Below are positions 34,982-43,424 of a DNA stretch of 64,000 bases, one piece after another. Source of the stretch: Bacteroides congonensis (GTDB taxonomy: Bacteria > Bacteroidota > Bacteroidia > Bacteroidales > Bacteroidaceae); assembly GCF_900130125.1 (NCBI RefSeq), contig NZ_FQXY01000009.1, positions 186,001 through 250,000 of the forward strand. Direction: 5' to 3'. Every line of letters starts with the position of its first letter. The stretch's first letter is position 1. The position numbers and the translations under genes are program-made. Below the pieces are notes generated by a model. That model made no database searches and was not told the DNA's origin. It worked only from the letters and a program-made list of their open reading frames with translations.

Positions 34982-37831
34982 ATGGCTTTAAAAAAATATC
35001 TTCTTCTTTTTCTTTGTCTACCCTGTATTTTGCAGGCAAAGAATATAACGATCACCCGTCTTACTTGTGAAATGCAGGAAGGATTGGTAGTGGTTGAAGG
35101 TTCACCCCGTTTGGGATGGGTGATGGAGTCACCGGAAAATGGGACACGACAATCTGCCTATGAGATTGATATTCGGGAAGCTTTCACAGGACGTCAAATT
35201 TGGAATAGCGGCAAAGTCAATTCTTCACAAAGCCAGTTGGTTCCAACAGGCGGAGCGAATATAAGTTCTGGCAATCCGTTCAATTATATTTGGCGTGTCC
35301 GTGTGTGGGATGAAACGGGTACTCCTTCCGAATGGAGTCATGAAGCGAAGTTCCGTTCTGCCCCCTCAAGACTTTCCGACGGAAAATGGATTGGAACTAT
35401 CACCCGTCAGAATGCACACCTTCCGGAAGGACGTAAATTCCACGGCAGCGAACTGAAAAAGCCGGAAGTGAAGGCAGCTTGGGAAGCAGTGGACACTTTG
35501 GCGAAGAAAAGCATTTATTTACGAAGAACGTTTTTGCTGGATGATGCAGAGAATACAAAGATTCGGAAGTCTCGGAATAAGTTCTGGAATGACTCCGGCA
35601 ATAAGCCCGGCAAGAAAATAGTCGAAGCGACTGCATACGTTTGTGGTTTGGGATTCTATGAATTCTCTTTGAATGGAAAGAAAGTCGGTAATAGTGAATT
35701 CGCTCCGCTTTGGAGTGATTATGATAAAAGTGTTTATTATAACACATATGATGTAACCGAACAAATGCGGTATGGTGAGAATGCCGTTGGAATCTTATTG
35801 GGGAATGGATTCTACAATGTGCAGGGGGGACGTTATCGCAAGTTGCAGATAAGCTTCGGCCCCCCCACACTTTTATTTGAACTGGTAATCAATTATGAGG
35901 ATGGAACACGTACAATCATCCGTTCTGATAATGAATGGAAATATGATTTGAGTCCGGTAACGTTCAACTGTATTTACGGTGGTGAAGATTATGATGCCCG
36001 CCGCGAACAGAAAGGATGGAATCAGGCAGGATTTGATGATAGCCATTGGCGTCCGGTAGTAATGCAGGAAGCACCCAAAGGAGTACTCCGTCCACAGATG
36101 GCACCACCTGTGAAGATTATGGAACGATATGATATCCAAAAGGTAACCAAACTGAATACGGAACAAATAACGGCTGCTTCTAAATCGACAAAAAGAACAG
36201 TAGACCCGTCCGCCTTTGTTTTGGATATGGGACAGAACTTAGCCGGTTTCCCGGAAATAACGGTACGTGGAAAACGTGGGCAGAAAGTAACTTTACTGGT
36301 TGCCGAAGCATTGACGGATGAAGGTGCTTGTAACCAGCGTCAGACAGGGCGTCAGCATTATTATGAATATACGTTGAAAGGGGAAGGTGATGAAACCTGG
36401 CATCCTCGTTTCTCCTATTATGGTTTCAGATATATTCAAGTGGAAGGCGCTGTATTGAAAGGACAAAAGAACCCGCAGAAGTTACCCGTATTGAAGAATA
36501 TCCAATCTTGTTTTGTTTATAATTCGGCAAAGAAAGTTTCTACGTTTGAATCATCCAACCCGATATTTAATGCTGCTCATCGTCTGATAGAGAAAGCCGT
36601 TCGTAGCAATATGCAATCAGTATTTACGGATTGCCCTCATCGGGAAAAACTGGGATGGTTGGAACAGGTACATCTGAACGGGCCGGGGCTGCTATACAAT
36701 TATGATTTGACAGCCTACGCCCCACAGATTATGCAGAATATGGCGGATGCGCAACACTCCAATGGAGCAATGCCCACCACAGCTCCGGAATACGTGGTTT
36801 TTGAAGGGCCGGGAATGGATGCCTTTGCCGAATCTCCCGAATGGGGCGGTTCATTGGTCATTTTCCCGTTCATGTATTATGAAACGTATGGAGATGATTC
36901 GTTGATAAGGAAGTATTATTCGAATATGCGCCGTTATGTCGATTACCTGAAGACACGTGCAGATAATAATATCCTCTCTTTCGGACTGGGCGACTGGTAT
37001 GATTATGGGGATTTCCGTGCCGGATTCTCACGAAATACACCTGTGCCACTGGTAGCTACCGCGCATTATTATATGACTGTCATGTATTTGATAGAAGCTG
37101 CAAAGATGGTAGGTAATGATTATGATATTCGTTATTACAGCTCCTTGGCAGATGATATCAGGATTGCTTTTGACAAGCGTTTCCTGAACAATGATACGGC
37201 ACAGTATGGTACAGGAAGCCAGTGCAGTAACGCACTTCCCTTGTTCCTTCATATGACGCAGGATAAGAAAGTGTTTATGAATCTGATTAAAGATGTGGAA
37301 GCACATGGCAATCGCTTGACTACCGGAGATGTAGGTAATCGTTATCTGATTCAGACGTTAGCCCGTAACGATCAGCATGAATTGATATATAAAATGTTCA
37401 ACCATGAAGAAGCGCCCGGTTATGGATTCCAACTGAAATTTGGCGCAACAACCTTGACTGAGCAATGGGATCCGCGTCAAGGCTCTTCCTGGAATCACTT
37501 TATGATGGGACAGATTGACGAATGGTTCTTCAATTCCTTGGTCGGCATCCGTCCTTATGCCGCGTCTACATTGGAGAATCAACAAAATAAATCAAAGCAA
37601 GGTTATCAGAAATTTATTATTGCTCCGCAACCCGTGGGAGATTTGAAGTTTGTCAAATCATCCTATGAAACCTTATATGGTACAATTGTTGTGGATTGGG
37701 CTCGTCAGGACGGTACTTTCACTTTGAATGTATCCGTTCCGGTCAACACAACTGCTGTTGTTTATCTTCCGGGTGGGAAAGAACCTAAGGAAGTGCAAAG
37801 TGGAACGTACAAGTTTGTATGTACGGAATAA
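34982..37831 (+). CDS. GH78 alpha-L-rhamnosidase
   Basis: About 949 residues from the ATG at 34982 (signal peptide MALKKYLLLFLCLPCILQA); the frame is open further upstream, but 34982 fits the signal. Domain order is an N-terminal beta-sandwich (RLTCEMQEGLVVVEGSPRLG), carbohydrate-binding-like sandwiches (GLGFYEFSLNGKKVGNSEFAP), the (alpha/alpha)6 catalytic barrel with FTDCPHREKLGWLEQVHLN (acidic residue of family GH78), TTLTEQWDPRQGSSWNH and a C-terminal sandwich. It hydrolyses terminal alpha-L-rhamnose. In RG-II this could be the rhamnose-Kdo side chain or others; specificity is not readable. Confidence 0.95.
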   Translation: MALKKYLLLFLCLPCILQAKNITITRLTCEMQEGLVVVEGSPRLGWVMESPENGTRQSAYEIDIREAFTGRQIWNSGKVNSSQSQLVPTGGANISSGNPFNYIWRVRVWDETGTPSEWSHEAKFRSAPSRLSDGKWIGTITRQNAHLPEGRKFHGSELKKPEVKAAWEAVDTLAKKSIYLRRTFLLDDAENTKIRKSRNKFWNDSGNKPGKKIVEATAYVCGLGFYEFSLNGKKVGNSEFAPLWSDYDKSVYYNTYDVTEQMRYGENAVGILLGNGFYNVQGGRYRKLQISFGPPTLLFELVINYEDGTRTIIRSDNEWKYDLSPVTFNCIYGGEDYDARREQKGWNQAGFDDSHWRPVVMQEAPKGVLRPQMAPPVKIMERYDIQKVTKLNTEQITAASKSTKRTVDPSAFVLDMGQNLAGFPEITVRGKRGQKVTLLVAEALTDEGACNQRQTGRQHYYEYTLKGEGDETWHPRFSYYGFRYIQVEGAVLKGQKNPQKLPVLKNIQSCFVYNSAKKVSTFESSNPIFNAAHRLIEKAVRSNMQSVFTDCPHREKLGWLEQVHLNGPGLLYNYDLTAYAPQIMQNMADAQHSNGAMPTTAPEYVVFEGPGMDAFAESPEWGGSLVIFPFMYYETYGDDSLIRKYYSNMRRYVDYLKTRADNNILSFGLGDWYDYGDFRAGFSRNTPVPLVATAHYYMTVMYLIEAAKMVGNDYDIRYYSSLADDIRIAFDKRFLNNDTAQYGTGSQCSNALPLFLHMTQDKKVFMNLIKDVEAHGNRLTTGDVGNRYLIQTLARNDQHELIYKMFNHEEAPGYGFQLKFGATTLTEQWDPRQGSSWNHFMMGQIDEWFFNSLVGIRPYAASTLENQQNKSKQGYQKFIIAPQPVGDLKFVKSSYETLYGTIVVDWARQDGTFTLNVSVPVNTTAVVYLPGGKEPKEVQSGTYKFVCTE

Positions 37832-37922
37832 GGAAATCTTTGCATATATTTGTAGCATAAAAAACAATGTGTTGCTTCTGTAAAACATGCAACCTGATTG
37901 AAAAATATATATAGCATGCCTT

Positions 37923-38011
37923 AAAAAATCATGCTGCATCTTTGAAAAAATCATTGCAATGATTTATAAAAACATTGGGAAGAAAAAATAAATCTATCAG
38001 CATGATTTTTT
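37923..38011. repeat. Nested inverted repeats before GH28
   Basis: AAAAAATCATGCTG (37923-37936) pairs perfectly with 37998-38011. Inside them lies the 18-bp perfect palindrome AAATCATTGCAATGATTT (37948-37965). The gap (37832-38050) also has a TATATTTG box (37845-37852) upstream of the repeats, and CATCTTTG just inside them, one base off a -7 box. It could be a regulatory hairpin, operator or very small invertible element. Confidence 0.65.
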
Positions 38012-38050
38012 AGAAAGTAACGAAGAAATCTTTTTTTAATAATATAGACC

Positions 38051-39385
38051 ATGAATTTACGAATAACTCTTATTTCTTTTCTTTGCTTCTGTGCTGCAAC
38101 AGTCCTTCGTGCCGAACGTGTGGACATGTTGAAAGCCGGTGCAAAAGCAAATGGCAAGACCCTTAATACAAAGTTAATCAACACCACAATCGACCGTCTC
38201 AATCGTGGTGGCGGTGGTACGCTGTTCTTCCCTGCCGGAACTTACTTGACGGGAAGTATCCACCTGAAAAGCAATATCACACTGGAACTGGAAGCCGGAG
38301 CAACTTTACTCTTTTCCGACAACTTTGATGATTATCTTCCTTTTGTAGAAGTCCGTCACGAAGGAGTGATGATGAAAAGTTTCCAACCGTTGATTTATGC
38401 GGTAGATGCTGAGAATATAACAATCAAAGGAGAGGGGACATTGGACGGACAAGGCAAGAAATGGTGGACGGAGTTTTTCCGTGTCATGATTGACCTGAAA
38501 GATAATGGCATGCGTGATATCAATAAATATCAGCCGATGTGGGATGCCGAAAACGATACGACAGCGATTTATGCCGAAACAAACAAGGATTATGTGAATA
38601 CATTGCAACGGCGTTTTTTTCGTCCACCTTTTATACAGCCGGTTCGTTGTAAGAAAGTAAAGATTGAAGGAGTGAAAATCATCAATTCTCCTTTCTGGAC
38701 GGTGAATCCGGAGTTTTGTGAAAATGTGACTATAAAAGGTATTACGATAAATAATGTTCCTTCGCCCAACACGGACGGCATCAATCCCGAATCATGCCGT
38801 AATGTACATATCAGTGATTGCCATATTTCAGTCGGTGATGATTGTATAACCATTAAATCAGGAAGGGATGCGCAAGCCCGCCGTTTGGGAGTACCTTGTG
38901 AGAATATTACCATAACGAACTGTACAATGCTTTCCGGTCACGGTGGTGTTGTGATAGGTAGCGAGATGAGCGGAAGTGTACGCAAAGTTACTATCTCCAA
39001 CTGTGTGTTCGACGGAACAGATCGTGGAATACGTATCAAGTCAACCCGTGGAAGGGGCGGAGTTGTTGAAGATATTCGTGTCAGCAATATTGTGATGAGT
39101 AATATCAAGCAGGAAGCGGTCGTGCTGAATCTGAAATACAGCAAGATGCCGGCAGAACCAAAGAGCGAACGTACCCCGATATTCCGCAATGTACATATTA
39201 GCGGAATGACTGTGACAGACGTAAAGACTCCCATCAAAATCGTAGGATTGGAAGAAGCTCCTATCTCTGATATCGTATTGCGCGACATCCATATCCAGGG
39301 AGGTAAGCAGAAGTGTATCTTTCAAGATTGTGAACGTATCACCATGGATGATGTAATCGTCAATGGAGAGGAAATCAAATTATAA
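38051..39385 (+). CDS. GH28 polygalacturonase
   Basis: A 444-residue exported right-handed beta-helix (signal peptide to about LRAE, 22-24). The four GH28 motifs are intact: NTDG (Asp242), GDDC (Asp263-Asp264), SGHGG (His297) and RIK (Arg328-Lys330). It inverts and hydrolyses alpha-1,4-galacturonic acid linkages in homogalacturonan or oligogalacturonides left from RG-II. It lies 219 bp after GH78, with inverted repeats in the gap, and 28 bp before the esterase gene. Confidence 0.95.
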   Translation: MNLRITLISFLCFCAATVLRAERVDMLKAGAKANGKTLNTKLINTTIDRLNRGGGGTLFFPAGTYLTGSIHLKSNITLELEAGATLLFSDNFDDYLPFVEVRHEGVMMKSFQPLIYAVDAENITIKGEGTLDGQGKKWWTEFFRVMIDLKDNGMRDINKYQPMWDAENDTTAIYAETNKDYVNTLQRRFFRPPFIQPVRCKKVKIEGVKIINSPFWTVNPEFCENVTIKGITINNVPSPNTDGINPESCRNVHISDCHISVGDDCITIKSGRDAQARRLGVPCENITITNCTMLSGHGGVVIGSEMSGSVRKVTISNCVFDGTDRGIRIKSTRGRGGVVEDIRVSNIVMSNIKQEAVVLNLKYSKMPAEPKSERTPIFRNVHISGMTVTDVKTPIKIVGLEEAPISDIVLRDIHIQGGKQKCIFQDCERITMDDVIVNGEEIKL

Positions 39386-39413
39386 TATAGATAGAAATTA
39401 AACTAATCAGAAA

Positions 39414-41378
39414 ATGAAACGAATCCTTTTCACAATGCTTCTTGCCGCATCCCTTTCGGCAGAAGCGCAAACACAAACATATGAGACGGAATTTGCCCGT
39501 CCCTTGAATGAAGTCCTGTCAGATATTCAGAACCGTTTTGGAGTACGGTTAAAGTATGATATTGATACGGTAGGCAAGGTGTTGTCCTATGCTGATTTCC
39601 GTATCCGCCCTTATTCGGTAGAAGAGTCGCTGACAAACGTACTGGCACCTTTTGACTATAAGTTTGTCAAGCAGAAAGGGAATATGTATAAGTTAAAAGC
39701 ATATGAGTATCCACGCCGTACAGATGCGGATGGGGAAAAGATGCTAGCTTATCTTAATACGCTATATGCGGACAAACAAGCTTTTCAGCTTCGTGCCGAT
39801 TCTCTAAAAAAGGAAGTCCGCCAACGTTTGGGGATGGATGCTTTACTGGCTCAATGTGTGAAATCAAAGCCAATTCTTTCAAAGATACGTAAGTTTGACA
39901 GCTATACTGTACAGAATTTTGCGCTTGAAACGTTGCCCGGTTTATATGTCTGCGGTTCTATCTATACACCCCAATCAAAAGGAAAACATGCATTGATTAT
40001 CTGTCCGAACGGACATTTCGGTGGCGGTCGCTATCGTGAAGATCAGCAGCAGCGTATGGGAACACTTGCCCGTATGGGAGCTATTTGTGTAGATTATGAT
40101 TTGTTCGGATGGGGTGAGTCTATTCTGCAAGTGGGAAGTGCGGCACATCGTAGCAGTGCGGCGCACACTATCCAGGCAATGAACGGTTTGCTGATTCTTG
40201 ACTACATGCTTGCTTCCCGCAAAGATATTGATACTAACCGTATCGGAGCGAACGGTGGCTCAGGTGGCGGCACACATACTGTTTTATTAAGCGTGCTGGA
40301 TGACCGTTTTACTGCTTCTGCTCCGGTGGTAAGTCTGGCTTCCCATTTCGACGGTGGATGCCCTTGTGAAAGCGGAATGCCGATTCAACTTTCTGCGGGC
40401 GGGACTTGTAACGCAGAATTGGCAGCTATTTTTGCCCCCCGTCCGCAATTGATTGTTTCTGACGGTGGAGACTGGACAGCAAGCGTTCCTACTTTGGAAT
40501 TTCCTTATTTGCAGAGAATATACGGGTTCTATAATGCAAAAGATAAAGTAACCAATGTACATCTCCCGAAAGAAAAGCATGACTTCGGCCCTAATAAGCG
40601 GAATGCAGTCTATGACTTTTTCGCGGACGTATTCAATTTGAATAAGAAGATGTTGGATGAAAGCAAGGTTACCATTGAACCGGAATCTGCCATGTACAGC
40701 TTCGGAGAAAACGGTGAATTACTTCCTGAAGGTGCCATCCGTTCATTTGATAAGGTAGCGGCTTACTTTGATAAGAAAGTGTTTGCCAAACTGAAATCGG
40801 ATGCTTCTCTTGAGAAAAAAGCGATGGACTGGGTAGCTTCACTGAATTTGAATGATGATAAGAAAGCCGGATTTGCCGTAACAACTATTTATAATCATTT
40901 GCGTCAGGTACGTGATTGGCACAACGACCATCCCTATACAACAATTCCTGCCGGTATCAATCCATTGACAGGCAAACCATTAAGCAAACTCGACCGCGAA
41001 ATGATAGCCGATTCTGCCATGCCGAAAGAAGTACATGAAAGACTGATGAAAGGCTTGAGCAGAGTGTTGACGGAAGAACAAGTAGAGCAAATACTTGATA
41101 AATATACAGTCGGTAAGGTAGCATTTACATTGAAAGGATATCAGGCTATTGTCCCCAATATGACAGAAGAAGAAACTGCGTTTGTTCTGGAACAATTGAA
41201 ACTGGCGCGTGAACAGGCTATTGACTATAAGAATATGAAGCAGATTTCTGCTATCTTTGAAATCTATAAAACCAAGTGCGAACAGTACTTTAATGAACAT
41301 GGCCGCAACTGGCGTCAGATGTTTAAGGACTATGTAAACAAGCGAAACGCAGAAAAGAAAGCTCAAGGAAAGAAGTAG
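39414..41378 (+). CDS. Three-part protein: STN-like domain, alpha/beta-hydrolase esterase, DUF3826-like tail
   Basis: A 654-residue exported protein (signal peptide ending LSAEAQ). About 20-95 resembles an STN/secretin short domain (RPLNEVLSDIQNRFGVRLKYD). About 125-415 is an alpha/beta-hydrolase with nucleophile elbow GGSGGGT (GxSxG form), oxyanion-side GHFGGGRY and a late His in KEKHDFGPNKR. About 450-654 matches the stand-alone DUF3826 protein at 29689 in pattern (LTEEQVEQILDKYTVGKV; EEETAFVLEQLKLAREQA; YKTKCEQYFNEHG). By position it corresponds to the RG-II pectin methylesterase BT1017 of B. thetaiotaomicron as I remember it. An acetylesterase is the alternative. A terminator follows. Confidence 0.75.
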   Translation: MKRILFTMLLAASLSAEAQTQTYETEFARPLNEVLSDIQNRFGVRLKYDIDTVGKVLSYADFRIRPYSVEESLTNVLAPFDYKFVKQKGNMYKLKAYEYPRRTDADGEKMLAYLNTLYADKQAFQLRADSLKKEVRQRLGMDALLAQCVKSKPILSKIRKFDSYTVQNFALETLPGLYVCGSIYTPQSKGKHALIICPNGHFGGGRYREDQQQRMGTLARMGAICVDYDLFGWGESILQVGSAAHRSSAAHTIQAMNGLLILDYMLASRKDIDTNRIGANGGSGGGTHTVLLSVLDDRFTASAPVVSLASHFDGGCPCESGMPIQLSAGGTCNAELAAIFAPRPQLIVSDGGDWTASVPTLEFPYLQRIYGFYNAKDKVTNVHLPKEKHDFGPNKRNAVYDFFADVFNLNKKMLDESKVTIEPESAMYSFGENGELLPEGAIRSFDKVAAYFDKKVFAKLKSDASLEKKAMDWVASLNLNDDKKAGFAVTTIYNHLRQVRDWHNDHPYTTIPAGINPLTGKPLSKLDREMIADSAMPKEVHERLMKGLSRVLTEEQVEQILDKYTVGKVAFTLKGYQAIVPNMTEEETAFVLEQLKLAREQAIDYKNMKQISAIFEIYKTKCEQYFNEHGRNWRQMFKDYVNKRNAEKKAQGKK

Positions 41379-41416
41379 AATCACTTTATCCGAATCCGAA
41401 TAAAAGACTATAAAGG

Positions 41417-41460
41417 AAAGGCAGTAAACCACTTTTTCAGTGGTTTACTGCCTTTCTTCT
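41417..41460 (+). terminator. Strong intrinsic terminator after the pectin operon
   Basis: A 17-bp perfect stem (AAAGGCAGTAAACCACT / AGTGGTTTACTGCCTTT) with a 5-base loop and a following T-rich stretch. Confidence 0.9.
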
Positions 41461-41563
41461 ATTATCGGTTTTCAATCAGTCAATCCGATTATAAATCGGA
41501 ATTAAACATCTTTTTCGAGAAAAATGTGTTATCTTGTAAACGACTAACAGAATAGTATATTAT

Positions 41564-42355
41564 ATGAGCAAGCAAAAAGTAGCATTGGTGCTTTCTATGG
41601 GTGGAGCACGTGGAATAGCACATATTGGAGTAATTGAAGAATTACTACGCCATGATTTTGAGATAACCTCTATTTCAGGAAGCTCTATGGGAGCAATGGT
41701 GGGAGCGATGTACGCTTCGGGAAAAATGGAAGAGTGCAAAGAGTGGCTATACCATTGGGATAAACGTAAGATGTGGGAATTGGCAGACCTCACATTGAGC
41801 AGGGACGGACTGGTGAAAGGTGACCGCTTTATCAAAGAATTAAAGCAGATTATCCCCGATATGAATATTGAGGATTTGCCGATTCCTTATGTGGCAATGG
41901 CTACGGATATTGTCCGTGACCAGGAAGTACGGTTCGACCGGGGAAGTCTGCATGAAGCGATTCGCGCTTCTATATCCATACCCATGCTTTTCCGTCCTTT
42001 ACGAAAAGACGGTATGGTTTTAATTGATGGTGGTATTTTGAATCCTCTCCCGTTAAGCCATGTGCAGCGCACGGAAGGGGATATTCTGATAGCAGTTGAT
42101 GTGAATGCTCCGGTCGATTGCGGCAAGAAAAAGAAGATGAGTCCATACAATCTGTTGACGGAATCTTCAAGGATGATGATGCAGCAAATCACCCGTTATC
42201 AGGTAGACCATTGTCAGCCCGACCTGTTAATTCAAATGTCCGGCAATGCTTATGATATGATGGAATTCCATCATGCGGCCGCTATTGTGGAAACAGGAGT
42301 TGAAGTCGCCCGACAGGCATTACAGGACTTTACTCAACATAAATCATCTTTTTAG
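41564..42355 (+). CDS. Patatin-like phospholipase (RssA/YchK type)
   Basis: A 263-residue cytoplasmic protein. It has the glycine-rich oxyanion loop (SMGGARGIAHIG), nucleophile Ser41 in GSSMG and catalytic partner Asp155 in LIDGGI, so a complete Ser-Asp dyad. The family deacylates lipids; the substrate is unknown. It has no signal peptide or relation to pectin that I can see. Its 3' end overlaps the 3' end of the convergent dehydrogenase gene by 26 bp. Confidence 0.9.
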   Translation: MSKQKVALVLSMGGARGIAHIGVIEELLRHDFEITSISGSSMGAMVGAMYASGKMEECKEWLYHWDKRKMWELADLTLSRDGLVKGDRFIKELKQIIPDMNIEDLPIPYVAMATDIVRDQEVRFDRGSLHEAIRASISIPMLFRPLRKDGMVLIDGGILNPLPLSHVQRTEGDILIAVDVNAPVDCGKKKKMSPYNLLTESSRMMMQQITRYQVDHCQPDLLIQMSGNAYDMMEFHHAAAIVETGVEVARQALQDFTQHKSSF

Positions 42356-43217
42356 TCATTCCACCGTCAATGGTCATGTTTTCTCCATTGATAAAGTCAT
42401 TCTCTTCCTGACAGAGGAATAAACACATACGGGCAATATCTTCCGGTTTTCCCACTCGTCGGGAAGGATGTTGTGAATGATCTTCCGGGCGGAGCTGGTC
42501 GTAATCATGATTTTGTATCCATCCCGGTGCGATGGAATTAACTGTAATGTTATATTCGGAAAGTGATAAGGCCAAAGCATGGGTTAACGAATAGATTCCA
42601 CCCTTGGAAGCAGCATAACCTTCACTTCCCGGCTCGCTCATCAGATAGCGTGTAGAGCAGATATTGATAATTCTTCCATATGGGTTGGGAGAGGATTGTG
42701 CTTTACGATGAATGGCAAGCAATCGTGAGGTGATAAATGCAGGACGCAGATTCACGGACAGAATCTTATCGAAATCCTCTACACTTGTCTCTGTGATAGG
42801 AGAGAACTTGCTGATTCCTACATTGTTGATGATAATGTCAATGTCTCCCCAATCTTTCAGAATCTGCTGCATACAGTTCTCAAGCGCATCTTTATCACTG
42901 GCATCTACCTGATAGAATATAGCTCCGGTTTCTTTAGCAGTCTGTCGGCCTGCTACTTCGTTTATATCGCAAAAGGAGACTTGATTTCCAGCCTGACAGA
43001 AAGCTTCTACTATTGCTTTACCTATACCTTTCGCACCACCGGTAACGAACACTTTTCTTTTCAGATTCTCTGCTTTTGGCTCGTTTTCAACTGCCTGTTC
43101 CGATTTGACCGTGTGAGTTGTTGCAGATTTCTTTTTGCCATACTTTTGCGCCTGTTTCCAAGCAGCTTTTCTAGCTTCGTATTGTTCCCTTTGTCTTTCT
43201 AAATAATTATCTGCCAT
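42330..43217 (-). CDS. Short-chain dehydrogenase/reductase (FabG-like) with N-terminal extension
   Basis: A 295-residue NAD(P)-dependent oxidoreductase. Residues 1-52 are a basic, Ala/Lys/Gln-rich extension not found in ordinary SDRs. The Rossmann fold then starts with VFVTGGAKGIGKA, followed by NNVG, a catalytic serine region (IINICSTRYLMSEPG), YAASK (catalytic Tyr and Lys) and a late IAPGWIQ. The substrate could be a 3-oxoacyl thioester or a sugar-derived ketone. It lies after the pectin glycosidase genes on the same strand but has its own promoter (43269-43238), preceded by a tandem 22-bp array, so it is probably controlled separately. Confidence 0.88.
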   Translation of the reverse strand: MADNYLERQREQYEARKAAWKQAQKYGKKKSATTHTVKSEQAVENEPKAENLKRKVFVTGGAKGIGKAIVEAFCQAGNQVSFCDINEVAGRQTAKETGAIFYQVDASDKDALENCMQQILKDWGDIDIIINNVGISKFSPITETSVEDFDKILSVNLRPAFITSRLLAIHRKAQSSPNPYGRIINICSTRYLMSEPGSEGYAASKGGIYSLTHALALSLSEYNITVNSIAPGWIQNHDYDQLRPEDHSQHPSRRVGKPEDIARMCLFLCQEENDFINGENMTIDGGMTKKMIYVE

Positions 43218-43237
43218 TGTTATTATCTATTTATTGG

Positions 43238-43269
43238 CAAATGTAAAATATAAAAAGGATATATGCAAA
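43238..43269 (-). promoter_or_regulatory. Promoter of the dehydrogenase gene (-33 TTTG, -7 TACATTTG)
   Basis: On the minus strand TTTG (43269-43266), a 20-bp gap, then TACATTTG (43245-43238) match the Bacteroides consensus in both boxes and in spacing. The transcript would start about 43231 with a leader of roughly 13 bases. The 22-bp repeat array ends one base upstream of the -33 box. This is the only promoter in the window for which I found both boxes at proper spacing. Confidence 0.75.
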
Positions 43270-43270
43270 G

Positions 43271-43424
43271 AATCGACCGCTCGATTGGATAGAAACGACT
43301 GCTCAATTCACAAGAAATGACTGTTCAATTTGTGGGGAACGACCGTATGATTATAACAAATCGACCGCTCGTTTCTGTTAAAACGGGCGGTCGATTTTAG
43401 TCAAACGACAGTTTGATTCTTAAA
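43271..43424. repeat. Seven-unit tandem array with exact 22-bp period
   Basis: Units begin at 43271, 43293, 43315, 43337, 43359, 43381 and 43403. The core consensus is AAACGACYGYTCRATT followed by 6 variable bases. Units 1 and 5 keep CGA-N4-TCG dyads, unit 3 has TGA-N4-TCA (both arms changed), and unit 6 is the most diverged. The last unit overlaps the stop codon of the GH78-sialidase gene. There is no spacer/repeat division and no cas gene nearby, so it is not CRISPR. It lies directly upstream of the dehydrogenase promoter. Confidence 0.85.

Noticed and set aside
43271..43424. Possible CRISPR array
   Set aside because: The period is 22 bp with one degenerate unit and no constant repeat plus unique spacer division. 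There are no cas genes in the window.
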